Assembly: GCA_009746045.1 (NCBI GenBank)
Contig: RPFO01000027.1
Location: forward strand, 4,425,608-4,489,607
DNA length: 64,000 nt
Reading direction: 5' to 3'
Source of the DNA: Mesostigma viride
Taxonomy: Eukaryota; Streptophyta; Mesostigmatophyceae; Mesostigmatales; Mesostigmataceae
Below are positions 51,940 to 63,165 of this stretch, in pieces. Below the pieces are notes generated by a model that had not been told where the DNA came from, did not search any database, and worked only from the letters and a program-made list of their open reading frames with translations. The stretch's first letter is position 1. The number at the start of each line of letters is the position of its first letter. A program made the position numbers and the translations under genes.

Positions 51940-54900
51940 GTACGTCTTCCTTTCATATGCTTATGGTGTGATTGAAATGGGAGAGGTGCAGGGAGGGGGA
52001 GGGGGAGGGGGAGGCGACCGTGCGTGGCCATATTTATTTTGACAATACGCACGTATTTGCCAACCTGGCGCGCGGCGCCCCTTCTGGCGACCCTACATAG
52101 GAACCGACTTACGGACGGGCGAGTACGTAGAATAGTGGTTAGATTTTGCGCGGCGCATCAGAATCACATCTTGGCGCTGTGTATGTCGCGCCAACTTATC
52201 ACGAATGACCCGCCCTATCTATACTGGTCTTACTTATGTCTCAATTTTGTGAAATTTAGGTCAGTCCATTTAGGTCAGTCTACCTAATCGTGGTGGGGCG
52301 CCGCTTTAGGTGGGTGCATAAGGCGGGTCGGCGGTCGAAGTCGGTGGTTCAGAAGGGCTCTAGTAGCAATCACAAAGGGCTAAGAGGTGTCAGGAAGGAT
52401 CAAGGCAGGGGGAGACACCAGAAGGGCCTTCGAGGACTGAAAGGCTTCTGACACTCAGTGCTTCACACGAAAGATGCATCTTACTTAAGGAAGTGGTTAA
52501 TAGGTGCAGCCACAGTAGCCAAACGTGGGATAAATCGCCTTTAGTAAGTCTCCAATGCCAGCCCGGGTGTTATCTGCAATAGCCTAGACTGATTGACCTG
52601 AGCCACAGGGCAGAACCAGCATGTTACAATCACAAGGTCCTCAACCTTCGGTGTAAAAGGAGAGTGAACCCCAAACCCTAAGCGTGTGCTTGTTGGTGCA
52701 TATGGTTAAATTTAAACAGAAATATCCCCCCAAAACGTGGTGATTGGTGCGTATTGAAAGGCATTGTTGATTGTAATAGCCGTTGAGACAGCTCAAGTGT
52801 CAGTGCGAGAGGTTCTCTAAGCTATCATAAGCAAGATATGGCAGTATGGCAGCAGATCGCCATACATACCAATGCGGCCCTTGCCTGATTAAGTCCCACA
52901 GGAGCTATTCATCCAAGATGCATAGTGTGTTCATGCTCGTCTCCAGCACAGTAGTTATGTGCGTGTGTGTGATGCTCTACTTGTCACTGCTGGCAGGAAC
53001 CTGTTCGGCAACCAGCTGAGCGGCACCATCCCACCCGAGCTGGGGTCTTTGTTCAACGTGGGATATCTGTAAGCCTCCTTCACGACACATGCTTGTCATC
53101 ATGAACTTAATAAAGCAAATCTGCACGTGGTGGACGCAGGCACGAGGTATTTTATACGTTTCTTTCCACCCGTGGAAGGCCGCCAGAGTTTTGTTTTGCT
53201 TCGCATTCCTATATCGAGCTTCCCACAGCAGGCCAACGACATAGCACGTCAGTCATCCACTCGACGGCATCATCGCCAACACTGTAGAATGGGCAATCTG
53301 ACGTGTGAACCGTTCATGGCGGCTTCTCTGCAAGCTCGCATCACACAGCATTTTTCGCTCGCATTTTCGCTGGCCGGGTGGGTAACTACGGGTACGGAAT
53401 ATCTTTGCTGGGCCTCAGGATACAGGTATTTACGCCGGGGCTAAAAAATACGTCAGGGAAAGCTATGTGCCTAAAGATGATGTATTCAAACTTCAAAGAG
53501 GTTTGGGGCATATTGATGGAAAGACACAAACATTATTATTATTATTATTATTATTATCATCCAGGAACGACAATAGCCATTCCTTTCATAATGATCAATA
53601 AGAGCATAATGACATGCCCTCAAGGCCGTGTTGCTATGTACGGCACACCCCCGTTGTCTTTACGTGTATACCGTACGAAAGTAACCTCCATCCAAGTACG
53701 CCTACTTTTTGCGGCGCGGCCTTGTGGATAGCAGTCATTACGTATATACTTGGCCCCTAGGCCAATTGTGCGGCTCCAGTGCGACACAGGGCTTTTGCAG
53801 GACAGCTGCAGTGCTGCCGACTTGCCCATGCATGGAAGCAGCCAGCCGGCAGCCTGGTGTGCACAGTATGCATACATATTGGCAACACTAATCACGTTGT
53901 TAAGAAGCATTGTGCGGTCGTTCAGTGATTTCCATGTAGCCATGAGGTGGGAAACGAGCAGGCCCAGAGCACGGTCATGTGATTAGGTACGTGGTTAACA
54001 AATATGTACACAATATTAAGCTTCAAATATGTACACGGCCTTGATAACTTCGTTAGGGAAGGAGGAAGGAAGTTGGAATCCAATTACTGCGGTCTTTCCA
54101 TAGGCACCCCTCAGAACCCTTTGGGCCTATATTATGCCCCGCGGGATCATACACGTATGAATGGGTCAGCCGTATGATGCCCGTAGGGAGCACGCAACAA
54201 CACGGCCTCAAGGCGCATATCTATGCCCGCCACACACACCTCGTCAGGCATAGTCTGTTATCATGCTCTTACCTTTCATTTCAAGAATTTTAAAAGAAAG
54301 CGGTAAAGTGCGCATACAGCCACGGCGAGTTGTACAGAGAATCTCAAGGCCCTATGTTTCAGCAAAGAACTCAGGTCAATGCTTATATATGAGTGTTGTG
54401 AAAGTCACATTAGTCACAACTAGACCGGATAAGGTCAAGCCCCCATTCCTAGTATCCGAGACTCCAATGCCAGTCCGGGTGCTATCTGCAATGCTAGACT
54501 TTTTGACATGAGCCACCGGGTAGAAACTTGGGGCCCACCTGCATGTTACAGTACAACTACGAGGAAAGTGAACCCCAAACCCTAAGTGTGTGCTTGGTGG
54601 CACGTATGGTTGTTGCATAGCAGAAGGATCCTGGAGAACGTGGTGAACGGTATGTATGGAAAGGCACTGTTCATTGTAATAGCCCCTGAGACAGCTAGTG
54701 TCAGTGCGAGAGGTCCATTAAGACATAATCAGCACAATATACCAGTATTGGAACTAACACATACTAATGGTGTACAATACGCTAATCATACGCTAGCTCT
54801 TGCAAGCGCTGTTTTCTGGATGGAGTTCAAGGATCTTCACTCTAAGGTCTTACAACACCAATCACTTACATGTGACAAATATCACATGTCATCATATCGG

Positions 54901-57900
54901 ATCAGCAGTTTTACACTCTTTGTCATGCATGTAGCATGCAGTTCTGGGACCTTTCTGTTTTCACGTGCAAGGATCAAGTAAATACTACCTGCATAGGATC
55001 AATCTCTCTCTTGAATCCTTCAAACGACACTTGTAAAGACAAGGTTGTCTGCACATGGACCATGGTCACACTAACTTAAGAGATGTATATATATGTGGCG
55101 TGTAAGATGCAGAGGTAGAAAATTCTCAACATTACTCACCTGCATGCATGTCAAAGCTAATGACCATGCCATCACTGGATGGACCTTGAATGGAGACATA
55201 GCACATGGTCCGGGTTGACCAAGGCCGCCAGGTTGCCAGGAATAATAAAATGTGCAAATGCGTGTGTCTACTCTCTAACGACATGCTGCCTGCCGGTGGT
55301 AGGCCATCCTTGTTGATTCTGCATGAGGCCAGGATGGACTGGCTGGCATGTGCGGCCGTGCATGCATGCAACCTAACTGAATGTCCCTGACAACAGCACA
55401 GGTGGCCAACTGACTATGCAGGGTCATGTACATAATACATCACCATCAGCCTACACTAACATCTTCAATCACCAACCAACACATGTCAGGGAATAGGTAG
55501 GCTCTTTAGTCACCATATGTACTCGAACTCCTTGATCTTGTTTGCCATGCTGTCTAGCACGCAGGTAGTGGCGCACATAGACCATCCTGTTCAGGCTCTC
55601 ATCAGTAAGCCTGTTCCGCCTCGTGTTCTTGAGCCACCCATGCTGTTCACCCACTCCACAGCTTAATTGGATGCAGGCTGGGCAGCACCACAGTGGGCCA
55701 CACACTGCTACCCAGGGATGCATGCCTCCAAAGTATTCCACCGCTGGGCTTCACCACTACCCAGAGGGGTTGTAATATAATGCACAATGGGGGGTTCTGC
55801 CTGCAGCACCTGCGGAATCTGCATGGTAATCGCTTGCGACTAGTGTCAGTGCTAGAGGTTCTTTAAGACATAACCACCTGCCCTGCTTGTCACTGCCTAC
55901 AGGATCCTGGGCGGCAACCAGCTAAGCGGCACCATCCCGCACGAGCTGGGGTCTTTGTTCTGGTTGGGATATCTGTAAGCCTTCCTTAACCACGCATGCT
56001 TATCATCAACTTCATAAAGCAAATTGGCACGTGGTGGACACAGGCACGAGGCATTGTACATATACGGTTCCTTCCACACGCGGGAGGCCGCCAGAGTTTT
56101 GTTTTGGTTCCCTTTCGTATCGAGCCTGCCACAGCAGTCCAGCGACTTACGACGTCAGTCATCCACTCGACGGCATCATCACCAGCACTGTCGAACGGGC
56201 AATCTGGCGTGTGAACCATACATGGCGGCTTCTCCACAAGCTCGCATTGCACAGCATGGTTTGTACTTAGCTGGACAGTCTGCTAATGATCTAGGGTTGC
56301 TGCAGTGGATGTTGGCTTGTTGAGATTACATTATATGGGTTTGCTGGTGTGCTCGCGTGAAGCCCCTCGCGTCAAGCACCAGACGTGCAGCTACGCGAGT
56401 AGGTCAGCGAGGTGTCGCATTCGGAGGTGGCGCATTCCGCTCTTGCAGGGGCCAGGAAGTGCAGTCGATGATTACAGAGCCGACTCAATAGATGGCTGAG
56501 GCGATTCGGGGGTGTTGTATTCCTGACAGCGCGGTATGGTAAAGGTGTTTCCTTATAGTCCAGCGGTGCGCAATCGAGTCGGATTTGGCATCACTCCATG
56601 CAGGCATAGGATACAGACTAAAGTGGCCGCTCGTGGGCGACGGCACCAGTGCGCCACTTTTCATTTTCAGGAGAACCAGAGTGAGGATGATATGCAACAG
56701 CCAGGACGCTGGCAGGGCAGCAAAACGTTTCTCCATTGTGTGTACCTGCAAAGACATTCAGCCCTGAGGCTTCCTGCTGCCCTCATCCATACTATCTATG
56801 CCCTGTCCTTTTTTTGGGTGGCCATTTCTTTTGTCTTCATTTTATGTGTTCCAGGTTGTTTCATTCATCCTGAAATGTTGCCAAGACCGGCCAGATCGAG
56901 GCCCGCCTCCCACTTTGCCCTATGTGCATATTGTTTTGTGTTATAAATGTTGAGTGTCTGGTTAAACCGTGAAATCCTGTGCTTTATGAAACCATAGTTC
57001 TCTGCCGTCATTGTTGTTTATGCTGGGAAAAAAGGGCGCTTGTTTGGTCACCTTGGGGCGACTTGCACCTGCAAAGGTCAAGCCCTAAAAACGAGTTGGT
57101 CACTTTGGTAGCCTAAGCCTTGTGAGTGAAATATTTTGCAAAGGACCTACGAGGCATGGTCCAGTTTTCTGGTAGCTAGTGTTGCCCTTGCCTGCCAACG
57201 TGACCCAAATGAACTCTACCCGAGCTACCAGTTCTGTGTTGCCAATTTATAGATGTATGCACGTGTGTGGTGCGCTGCTTGTCGCTGCCGGCAGGGGCCT
57301 GGACAGCAACCAATTGAGCGGCACCATCCCACTCGAACTGGGGTCTCTGCCTTATCTTTATTGGCTGTAAGTAAGCCCTCCCGCCATATCAAATGCACTA
57401 TTAATTAATTAATGAATTAATTAATCGCATGCTCCCGTTGGGGAGTCACGGAGCACCAGAGTGCTTTTAATCCCTGAGTGTGTACAGCGGGCAGGGGGCA
57501 GAGACCCCACCCTTACCTCATGCCACAAGCATGCCACGGTGCACGATCGGACCCGTCGAAACGATCCGGCATCCGCGGTGGGTGCAATAAAGCTTTTACA
57601 TAGCAATAGCATGGCGGATGCAGTAGGGCTGCCCCATGGTCCAGTGGTCACAGATAGGCCTGGAACTCATTCCGAGGCGCCGGTTTGGGAGAATATAAAG
57701 GCCTCTCCCGGAGCCTGAGCGGTTTTAGGGGCGTACCCGGGGTTCACCCACCACCCCTGTAGTATGGAATGCGGCTTACTACGTATTAGTTTAGTGAAAC
57801 AGATTACTTTCGCTACCTGCGCAAGCAGCAAAATAATGTTTTTTGCATTACTTAACTGAAGGGTTATGCAATCACTACCCAACGGACTCTCAAGGTGCCC

Positions 57901-58131
57901 AACAGCACCATGGCTACATCAAACACAGCATTCCTTTTCCTCCTAGACATGCAACGCGTGCCTGACCTAAATGTATCTGTTGCATGTTGCCTCCTTGCAT
58001 GGCATTCCAGGACCGTGGCTGACAACCCAAGGATCTGCGGAGCCGCCCCAGCTTCATTACCATTTGTGGATATGGCCGGCACATCGGGCCCCATGTGTCC
58101 TTGTAAGTTCGCAAGATTGCTGCTTGTCTGA
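51868..58131 (+). CDS. LRR gene, 3' part: four 72-nt LRR exons and a C-terminal cap exon
   Basis: Exons 51868-51939, 52997-53068, 55903-55974 and 57295-57366 are each exactly 72 nt, start with one nucleotide completing a Leu codon and end with CT, so all introns are phase 2 and any exon can be added or lost without a frameshift. Each encodes one 24-residue plant-type LRR with the core NxLSGTIPxELGSL. Exon 58011-58102 continues in phase into DNPRICGAAPASLPF...MCP, the Cys-containing cap that follows plant-type LRRs. Reading on past the donor gives CKFARLLLV and a TGA at 58129. No transmembrane segment or kinase follows, so the product is probably secreted or soluble; this is inference. Introns are 1057, 2834, 1320 and 644 nt and full of repeats. 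The 5' end (signal peptide, N-cap) was not found. Confidence 0.75.
52340..52548 (-). pseudogene. Relic of Ty3/gypsy pol inside an LRR intron
   Basis: The minus strand reads RRFIPRLATVAAPINHFLK (52548-52485) and, after frame breaks, KALLVSPPALILPDTS-stop-PFVIAT (about 52430-52360). These match element A residues 208-226 and 245-267 of the RT-RNase H junction in order and spacing. Several stops and indels show an old insertion. Confidence 0.75.
52997..53068 (+). CDS. LRR exon 2
   Basis: Acceptor TGCTGGCAG|G, donor CT|GTAAGC. Encodes NLFGNQLSGTIPPELGSLFN then VGY(L). It forms a duplicated unit with exon 3, including flanking intron. Confidence 0.85.
53529..53561. repeat. (ATT)n microsatellite
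   Basis: About ten ATT units in the intron between LRR exons 2 and 3. Confidence 0.9.
53625..54120 (+). repeat. Copy 2 of the dispersed repeat also at 27735-28320
   Basis: Shares ordered words (CTATGTACGGCAC, GCGGCGCGGCCTTG, CCTAGGCCAAT, GCAGTGCTGCCGAC, AAACGAGCA, GGAAGGAGGAAG) with copy 1. It lies in the 2.8-kb LRR intron. Confidence 0.65.
54466..54760 (+). repeat. Intron segment duplicated from upstream of LRR exon 2
   Basis: Related to 52549-52860: shared CTCCAATGCCAG, ATCTGCAAT, GTGAACCCCAAACCCTAAG, GTAATAGCC and GTGTCAGTGCGAGAGGT. The matching downstream piece resumes at 55837 just before exon 3, so about 1.1 kb (54734-55836) appears to interrupt the duplicate. I see nothing coding in that 1.1 kb. 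Confidence 0.7.
55903..55974 (+). CDS. LRR exon 3
   Basis: Acceptor TGCCTACAG|G, donor CT|GTAAGC. Encodes ILGGNQLSGTIPHELGSLFW then LGY(L). The following intron (56000-56265) matches 53105-53350. Confidence 0.85.
57295..57366 (+). CDS. LRR exon 4
   Basis: Acceptor TGCCGGCAG|G, donor CT|GTAAGT. Encodes GLDSNQLSGTIPLELGSLPY then LYW(L). Confidence 0.85.
58011..58131 (+). CDS. LRR C-terminal cap exon and stop
   Basis: Acceptor GGCATTCCAG|G. The phase-2 entry gives TVADNPRICGAAPASLPFVD, then MAGTSGPMCP. A donor (CTT|GTAAGT) at 58103 could lead to a short last exon, but reading through also ends quickly (CKFARLLLV, TGA 58129-58131). The alternative acceptors near 58185-58192 give stops within six codons. 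All routes end the protein here. Confidence 0.7.
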
Positions 58132-58274
58132 TTTACAGTTTTGTGGCTTCTGCCCGACCCATCACAGATTGAGTTGGACAGGTGCTCTGGATTTATGAAA
58201 GGTACGCTTTGATGTGCTGCCGATGAAGCTGCTTCCATCGATTAACAGGTGCACTCACAGGCACTTTAGTATTT

Positions 58275-60242
58275 GCATGAATCGGGGTTCTTTGAACGGA
58301 GTTTCTTCTATACGTGAATGCGGGAACAAGAGGCCGCTGGATGAGCGGCTTATAGGTCGCAGTGTTTACTCGTAGCTGTTTGGCTAGAGCTTTTGTGATT
58401 AGTAGATGCAATATAGTGCATGGTTGAAAAATGAATTAAATAAAATGTGCGTTCCGCGCTTGGGTTGATTATACCCGGGCGGAACGGGGCGTGAGGTGCA
58501 GTGCCCCTGAAAAGAACAACCTACGCATTATTTAATACTAGCCGTGCAGATTCGGGATATTCTACCCCCGGTCTGTACGGTTAGCGTCTTACTAGCATCC
58601 ACTAAACATAAGGGTTTAATGACGTCAGTTAGCTAGGGATAAGGGAGGTTTTGCGACTAAAAGCCGCTCTGGCTGGTTTTGTCGGCCTCTTTCTTTGCTC
58701 GTTGTCGTTGCGGCGGCAGCCGTAGCTATGGGTGCTGCGGAGCAAAATCCCAAAAGCACTGGTTGCACTGGCCACTTGGCCAGTGGTGAGACTTCCAGTT
58801 GTTAACCGGCCAGGCGTAGTTCCTCGCCCGGTTAACTAAAAGAAAAGAAAAAGATTACCTCCGGTCCGCACCTTTTCCCCAGCTTGGGGTCTTTGGTGGG
58901 CCGGATGCCGTGACAGGTGCTCAACTGTCGCTTGGTCGGCCCAGTGCGCGAGCTGGTGCTCCGTACCTGGGGATGCTTGCACCCCGGGTTGGAGCCGGAT
59001 GGCTGGCACTGGCGACCCGTGTCTCGGTCCGCGGCCTGCGGCTTTTTCTTCGGAAATTGCTGCTGGCCAGCAAACTTTGCAATTGCCTTCCGCCGAGGGG
59101 GGGTGGTTGGGGCTGGGGACGGCGATGGGAAAAGCGTCTAAGCTAGAAATTTTTTCCCCACGCATAGAAACCTCGGGGGGAATGCGGTCTTGGCTGAACG
59201 GACTCTCGTTCAGCCAGGTGCCTGGGGCTGTGGCCTCGGGCATCCGGGCTGGCGGGGCCTGGGCTAGGTCCACGTTTTTTCTCGAAGCACCCCGGGTCTA
59301 TGGGGAGACGGCCATAGCGGTACCGACTCGGGGCCCCGAGAGGGGTCATGATAGGCTGGCCGTGCGCAATCGCAGTGCAAATGCGCTGGGCCTTTTTGGG
59401 CCTGGCCATGCATCCACAGCCGCCGGGCACACGCCTCCCGATGTGGGGGGGCTCCCGTTTTGCGGCAGGGCGGTCACTTGTGACAACGAGCAAGGTGGAG
59501 TGCGGCTTCAAGGGAAAGCCAGGGCGGGGGTGATTGGGCAACGTACTTCATGAAGGGCCTTGAACGGCGTGCCTCCGGGCATGTCAATTAGTGTCACATG
59601 TATGCTTCCACTTATTGTTTTAATGAAGATGCTGGTTTTTGTGGGAGCTACGTGGGACATGAATCGGGGTTCTTTGAACGGAGTTTCTTCTATACGTGAA
59701 TGCGGGAACAAGAGGCCGCTGGATGAGCGGCTTATAGGTCGCAGTGTTTACTCGTAGCTGTTTGGCTAGAGCTTTTGTGATTAGTAGATGCAATATAGTG
59801 CATGGTTGAAAAATGAATTAAATAAAATGTGCGTTCCGCGCTTGGGTTGATTATACCCGGGCGGAACGGGGCGTGAGGTGCAGTGCCCCTGAAAAGAACA
59901 ACCTACGCATTATTTAATACTAGCCGTGCAGATTCGGGATATTCTACCCCCGGTCTGTACGGTTAGCGTCTTACTAGCATCCACTAAACATAAGGGTTTA
60001 ATGACGTCAGTTAGCTAGGGATAAGGGAGGTTTTGCGACTAAAAGCCGCTCTGGCTGGTTTTGTCGGCCTCTTTCTTTGCTCCCCACCCACCCACCCTTG
60101 TCTTGGTTGCCTCTAGGGCAACGTACTTCATGAAGGGCCTTGAACGGCGTGCCTCCGGGCATGTCAATTAGTGTCACATGTATGCTTCCACTTATTGTTT
60201 TAATGAAGATGCTGGTTTTTGTGGGAGCTACGTGGGACATGA
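58275..60242 (+). repeat. Tandem duplication of a ~1.4-kb element, second copy internally deleted
   Basis: Block X (GAATCGGGGTTCTTTGAACG...CCTCTTTCTTTGCTC) lies at about 58277-58702 and 59661-60083, near-identical. Block Z (GGGCAACGTACTTCATGAAG...GTGGGACATGAAT) lies at about 59537-59662 and 60117-60242. The order is X-middle-Z-X-short-Z: the 0.83-kb middle of copy 1 is replaced by 33 bp in copy 2. The middle is GC-rich with overlapping open frames on both strands (58999-59553 plus, 58836-59273 minus), none recognised. Confidence 0.85.
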
Positions 60243-62734
60243 ATGTGTTAATACGTTAAAAAATACGCGTGTACAGTAAAAAAATATCATTGTCTGTAAA
60301 GGCGCTTAAACTTAGGTTAACAACGAGTGGTCATCGCTGGGTAAACATTGATGCGGAAAATTTGTACCGAGCGGTAAAGGTTTCCGCGCAATATTTATCA
60401 TTATTCATGTGAGAGGGGAACTTGCCCTGTTTGAATATATCATGTTCTGTCATATCTTCTCACTAATTGCGCGCATGTATGTGAAGGCAAGGCGTCCTGT
60501 AGTCATTTCTCCGTTCTGACATGCGTTCGTATCAGTGCGCACATATGCGCGGGAATGGAATGCGTCCTGTACAGGGTTATGGCATTTTTCTCTAAGTGCC
60601 CACTGCCCCCGCCGCCATTGGCATGCAAGTTTGCTGCATATTTAGTTCCCACTGCCACCCACCATTGGCATGCATCGCACTCCACCATTGGCATGGCATC
60701 ACATGCGTTTGCACCACCGCCACTTCCACAATTTACCTCATTTTCTACCCCACCAGGGGCCTCTGCCCTGAAAAGTCAATTGCCACCACCCTCTTTCGTG
60801 TGTTGATTGAAACCGTTTTATGCATAAGCCCTTCACGTTATTGAAGCATCAAAGCGCACATTGACGGCCTGGCACAAATTGAGTTGATGATAAAATCCTA
60901 TAGCGTCATTGGGAAGATCTGAAGTAGCCTTTAGTAACAAAGTTAAATGATGGTTAGAAGGACAAGGTATGCTTCTGGAAAGTAGTCTCCTGCGAATTCG
61001 CTAGGAGCCGCTACTTCCAGGAGAGGCAACGCACTACTTTAAGTAACTGAGCAATACATCGGGGCGATGACGGGGCATCAAGCCAGTACCGGGTGCTGCA
61101 GAGACTTTCATCAGCCCTACGGTCTAGATCTCTGTATGCTTCTGGAGATCAGTGCAGATGGGTGCAGAGCGCCAGTGTGTAAACATTTTTGGTGTGTTTG
61201 CATGAAGATTTGTGATAAAAATAATTTGCACACCTAGGTCGGATTTCATAGTGACAAAGATTACGTCTTTTTATACATATTATTCATTATTATAATATAA
61301 TGTCTTTTTGTACTGATCAATAGTAGTACAAATATGATGACCAGAATTACCACCATTCCTCTCCGCCAAAGCCATAGTGCGGATCCTGGCAGGTGGGACC
61401 ATAAGCGTCAGCCAATAACTCATGGTTCGCACCTTACGCAAGTGCAAACGTAGGTTGCACCTTCCTTAACCCCTAAATGGTCTGAGATCCTGCCGATAAA
61501 TCGGCTGGATCTTCACAATTTTGCAAACCAGATGCCATCCAACCTACCCATATCCAATGGCTGTCCTTGGGGGCCAAGCATGTCCATGAGTTGCCCTTCG
61601 GGTTGGTATATCACAACCTCACATATATGCAGGGTAGGCCATGTATAACTGCCGTTAAAGTCAGGGGGGTCAAGACGCGCGTTTTCATTTTTGGTAGAAT
61701 GTGCATTTTGAATTATGTTATAAGACCTAGGCACCTACCACTTCAGGGATGATAAACAATTAGTTGCTGAACAGTTTGAGCCATTGGGGCCATCATTTGG
61801 GTGGGTATACCAGCAGTTACACCCAGTACAGCCCATAGGGGTACCGTTGGTAAAAAGCAACCAAGGGGGTAGGGGTGGGCATACTACCTACTAATATGGC
61901 CACCAACCATGCCAAACAATACATTTCCCTTCCACAATGATGGGGAAACATAACTGCATCATCACACTGCCCTTACATGGCACCTATGTGCAGGTGCTAC
62001 CTTGTCCATGCACGTAGGTAACGTGGTACGGATACCCTACGCAAGGCATGCATTCTAGGAGGCAGCCACCAACAAACTAGTGATGTTGAGCCTATTTCAG
62101 CCTGCCCTAGCAAGGATAAACTAGGCCTAAGCTGCTATAGCTTGCCAGGTGATGGCCAGCACACCTGGTGGCACATGCTGTCAATGGGAAGCTTTTACTC
62201 ACCAGTTACGTGCTTGATGATGCCACAGCGACCAGCCAACTGCCTCACACTCATGCAATATGTGTATGGGAAATGTATAACAAACATATATGGAGGTATT
62301 CAAACCCATACAGCCTCTAAAACTTATCACCATCACCCTGTGGCAGGTCAACTGACTGAGGGAAGCATCTAAGAAGGGTGTTTTAGAAAGGGGCCAGGCC
62401 AGGGTCAAGAAAGAGCATGAATAATGCAAAAAGAATGTGCTACACAAGCTAGAACGTATATATAAACGTCAAACATCGATAGGAAAACGATGCTTAAGCT
62501 TTACCAGGCATGGATGGCGTTACCTTGGCCCAGGCGGTGGCCGCAAAATGGCGCATTTCGGCACACCAAAGTTGTGCAGCATGGTCGCTGGATTCGGCGA
62601 TTTCTGGCCACCCTTGCACGTTTACGACTACTATGTATCATAAAAAGTATAAAGAAACCGATATATCCTTTAAAATACGCCGGAAAGGTATTGCTGTCAA
62701 CGTTTCTATCGTCCGGCCTGATCGCAGTTTTTTC
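60243..62734. other. Non-coding, nothing recognised
   Basis: Contains three or four copies of CCATTGGCATG within 60615-60695 and otherwise unique DNA. No gene, splice-bounded exon or RNA gene identified. Confidence 0.4.
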
Positions 62735-63165
62735 CAGCAAGAACGCTGCCGACACCTATCAAAGGGCATTCCCGCGAACCAGAAATTGGCCTGTATGATC
62801 TTTAGGACGTATAAAATCAATATCCTAAGTTTGGTCAGAAAATTCGAACGAAAACGTAAATGCCATGCGTGGGCGCAAGCCGCCATGGCCAGGTCGTCGT
62901 TTTCCGGAATGCACGTTGTACGTGAAAAAGTACCCTGACCCCTTGTACTTTGACCGGCCAGAACACCTCTATAACTTTGTCAGAAGTATGCAAACCCATA
63001 TACCATGCTTTAGAGTATTTTATAAACTTTCGATCTTCTCAGCTAAACGTTTCCTAATTCTCAATAGTTTTCGCGGCATTTGGTCGCCCGAGAAGGGGCC
63101 GATGCATCGGCTGGAACTCGATTTTTGGCGGAAAATCGGCCGCAAGACCATTTAGGGGTTAACAA
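62735..63165 (+). repeat. Copy 2 of the dispersed repeat also at 48270-48745
   Basis: Direct-orientation homology to copy 1 over its whole length with scattered substitutions and small indels. No ORF. Confidence 0.75.

Noticed and set aside
58999-59553. 184-codon plus ORF in the middle of the tandem element
   Set aside because: Equally long frames exist on the opposite strand; GC-rich composition explains it and nothing is recognised.
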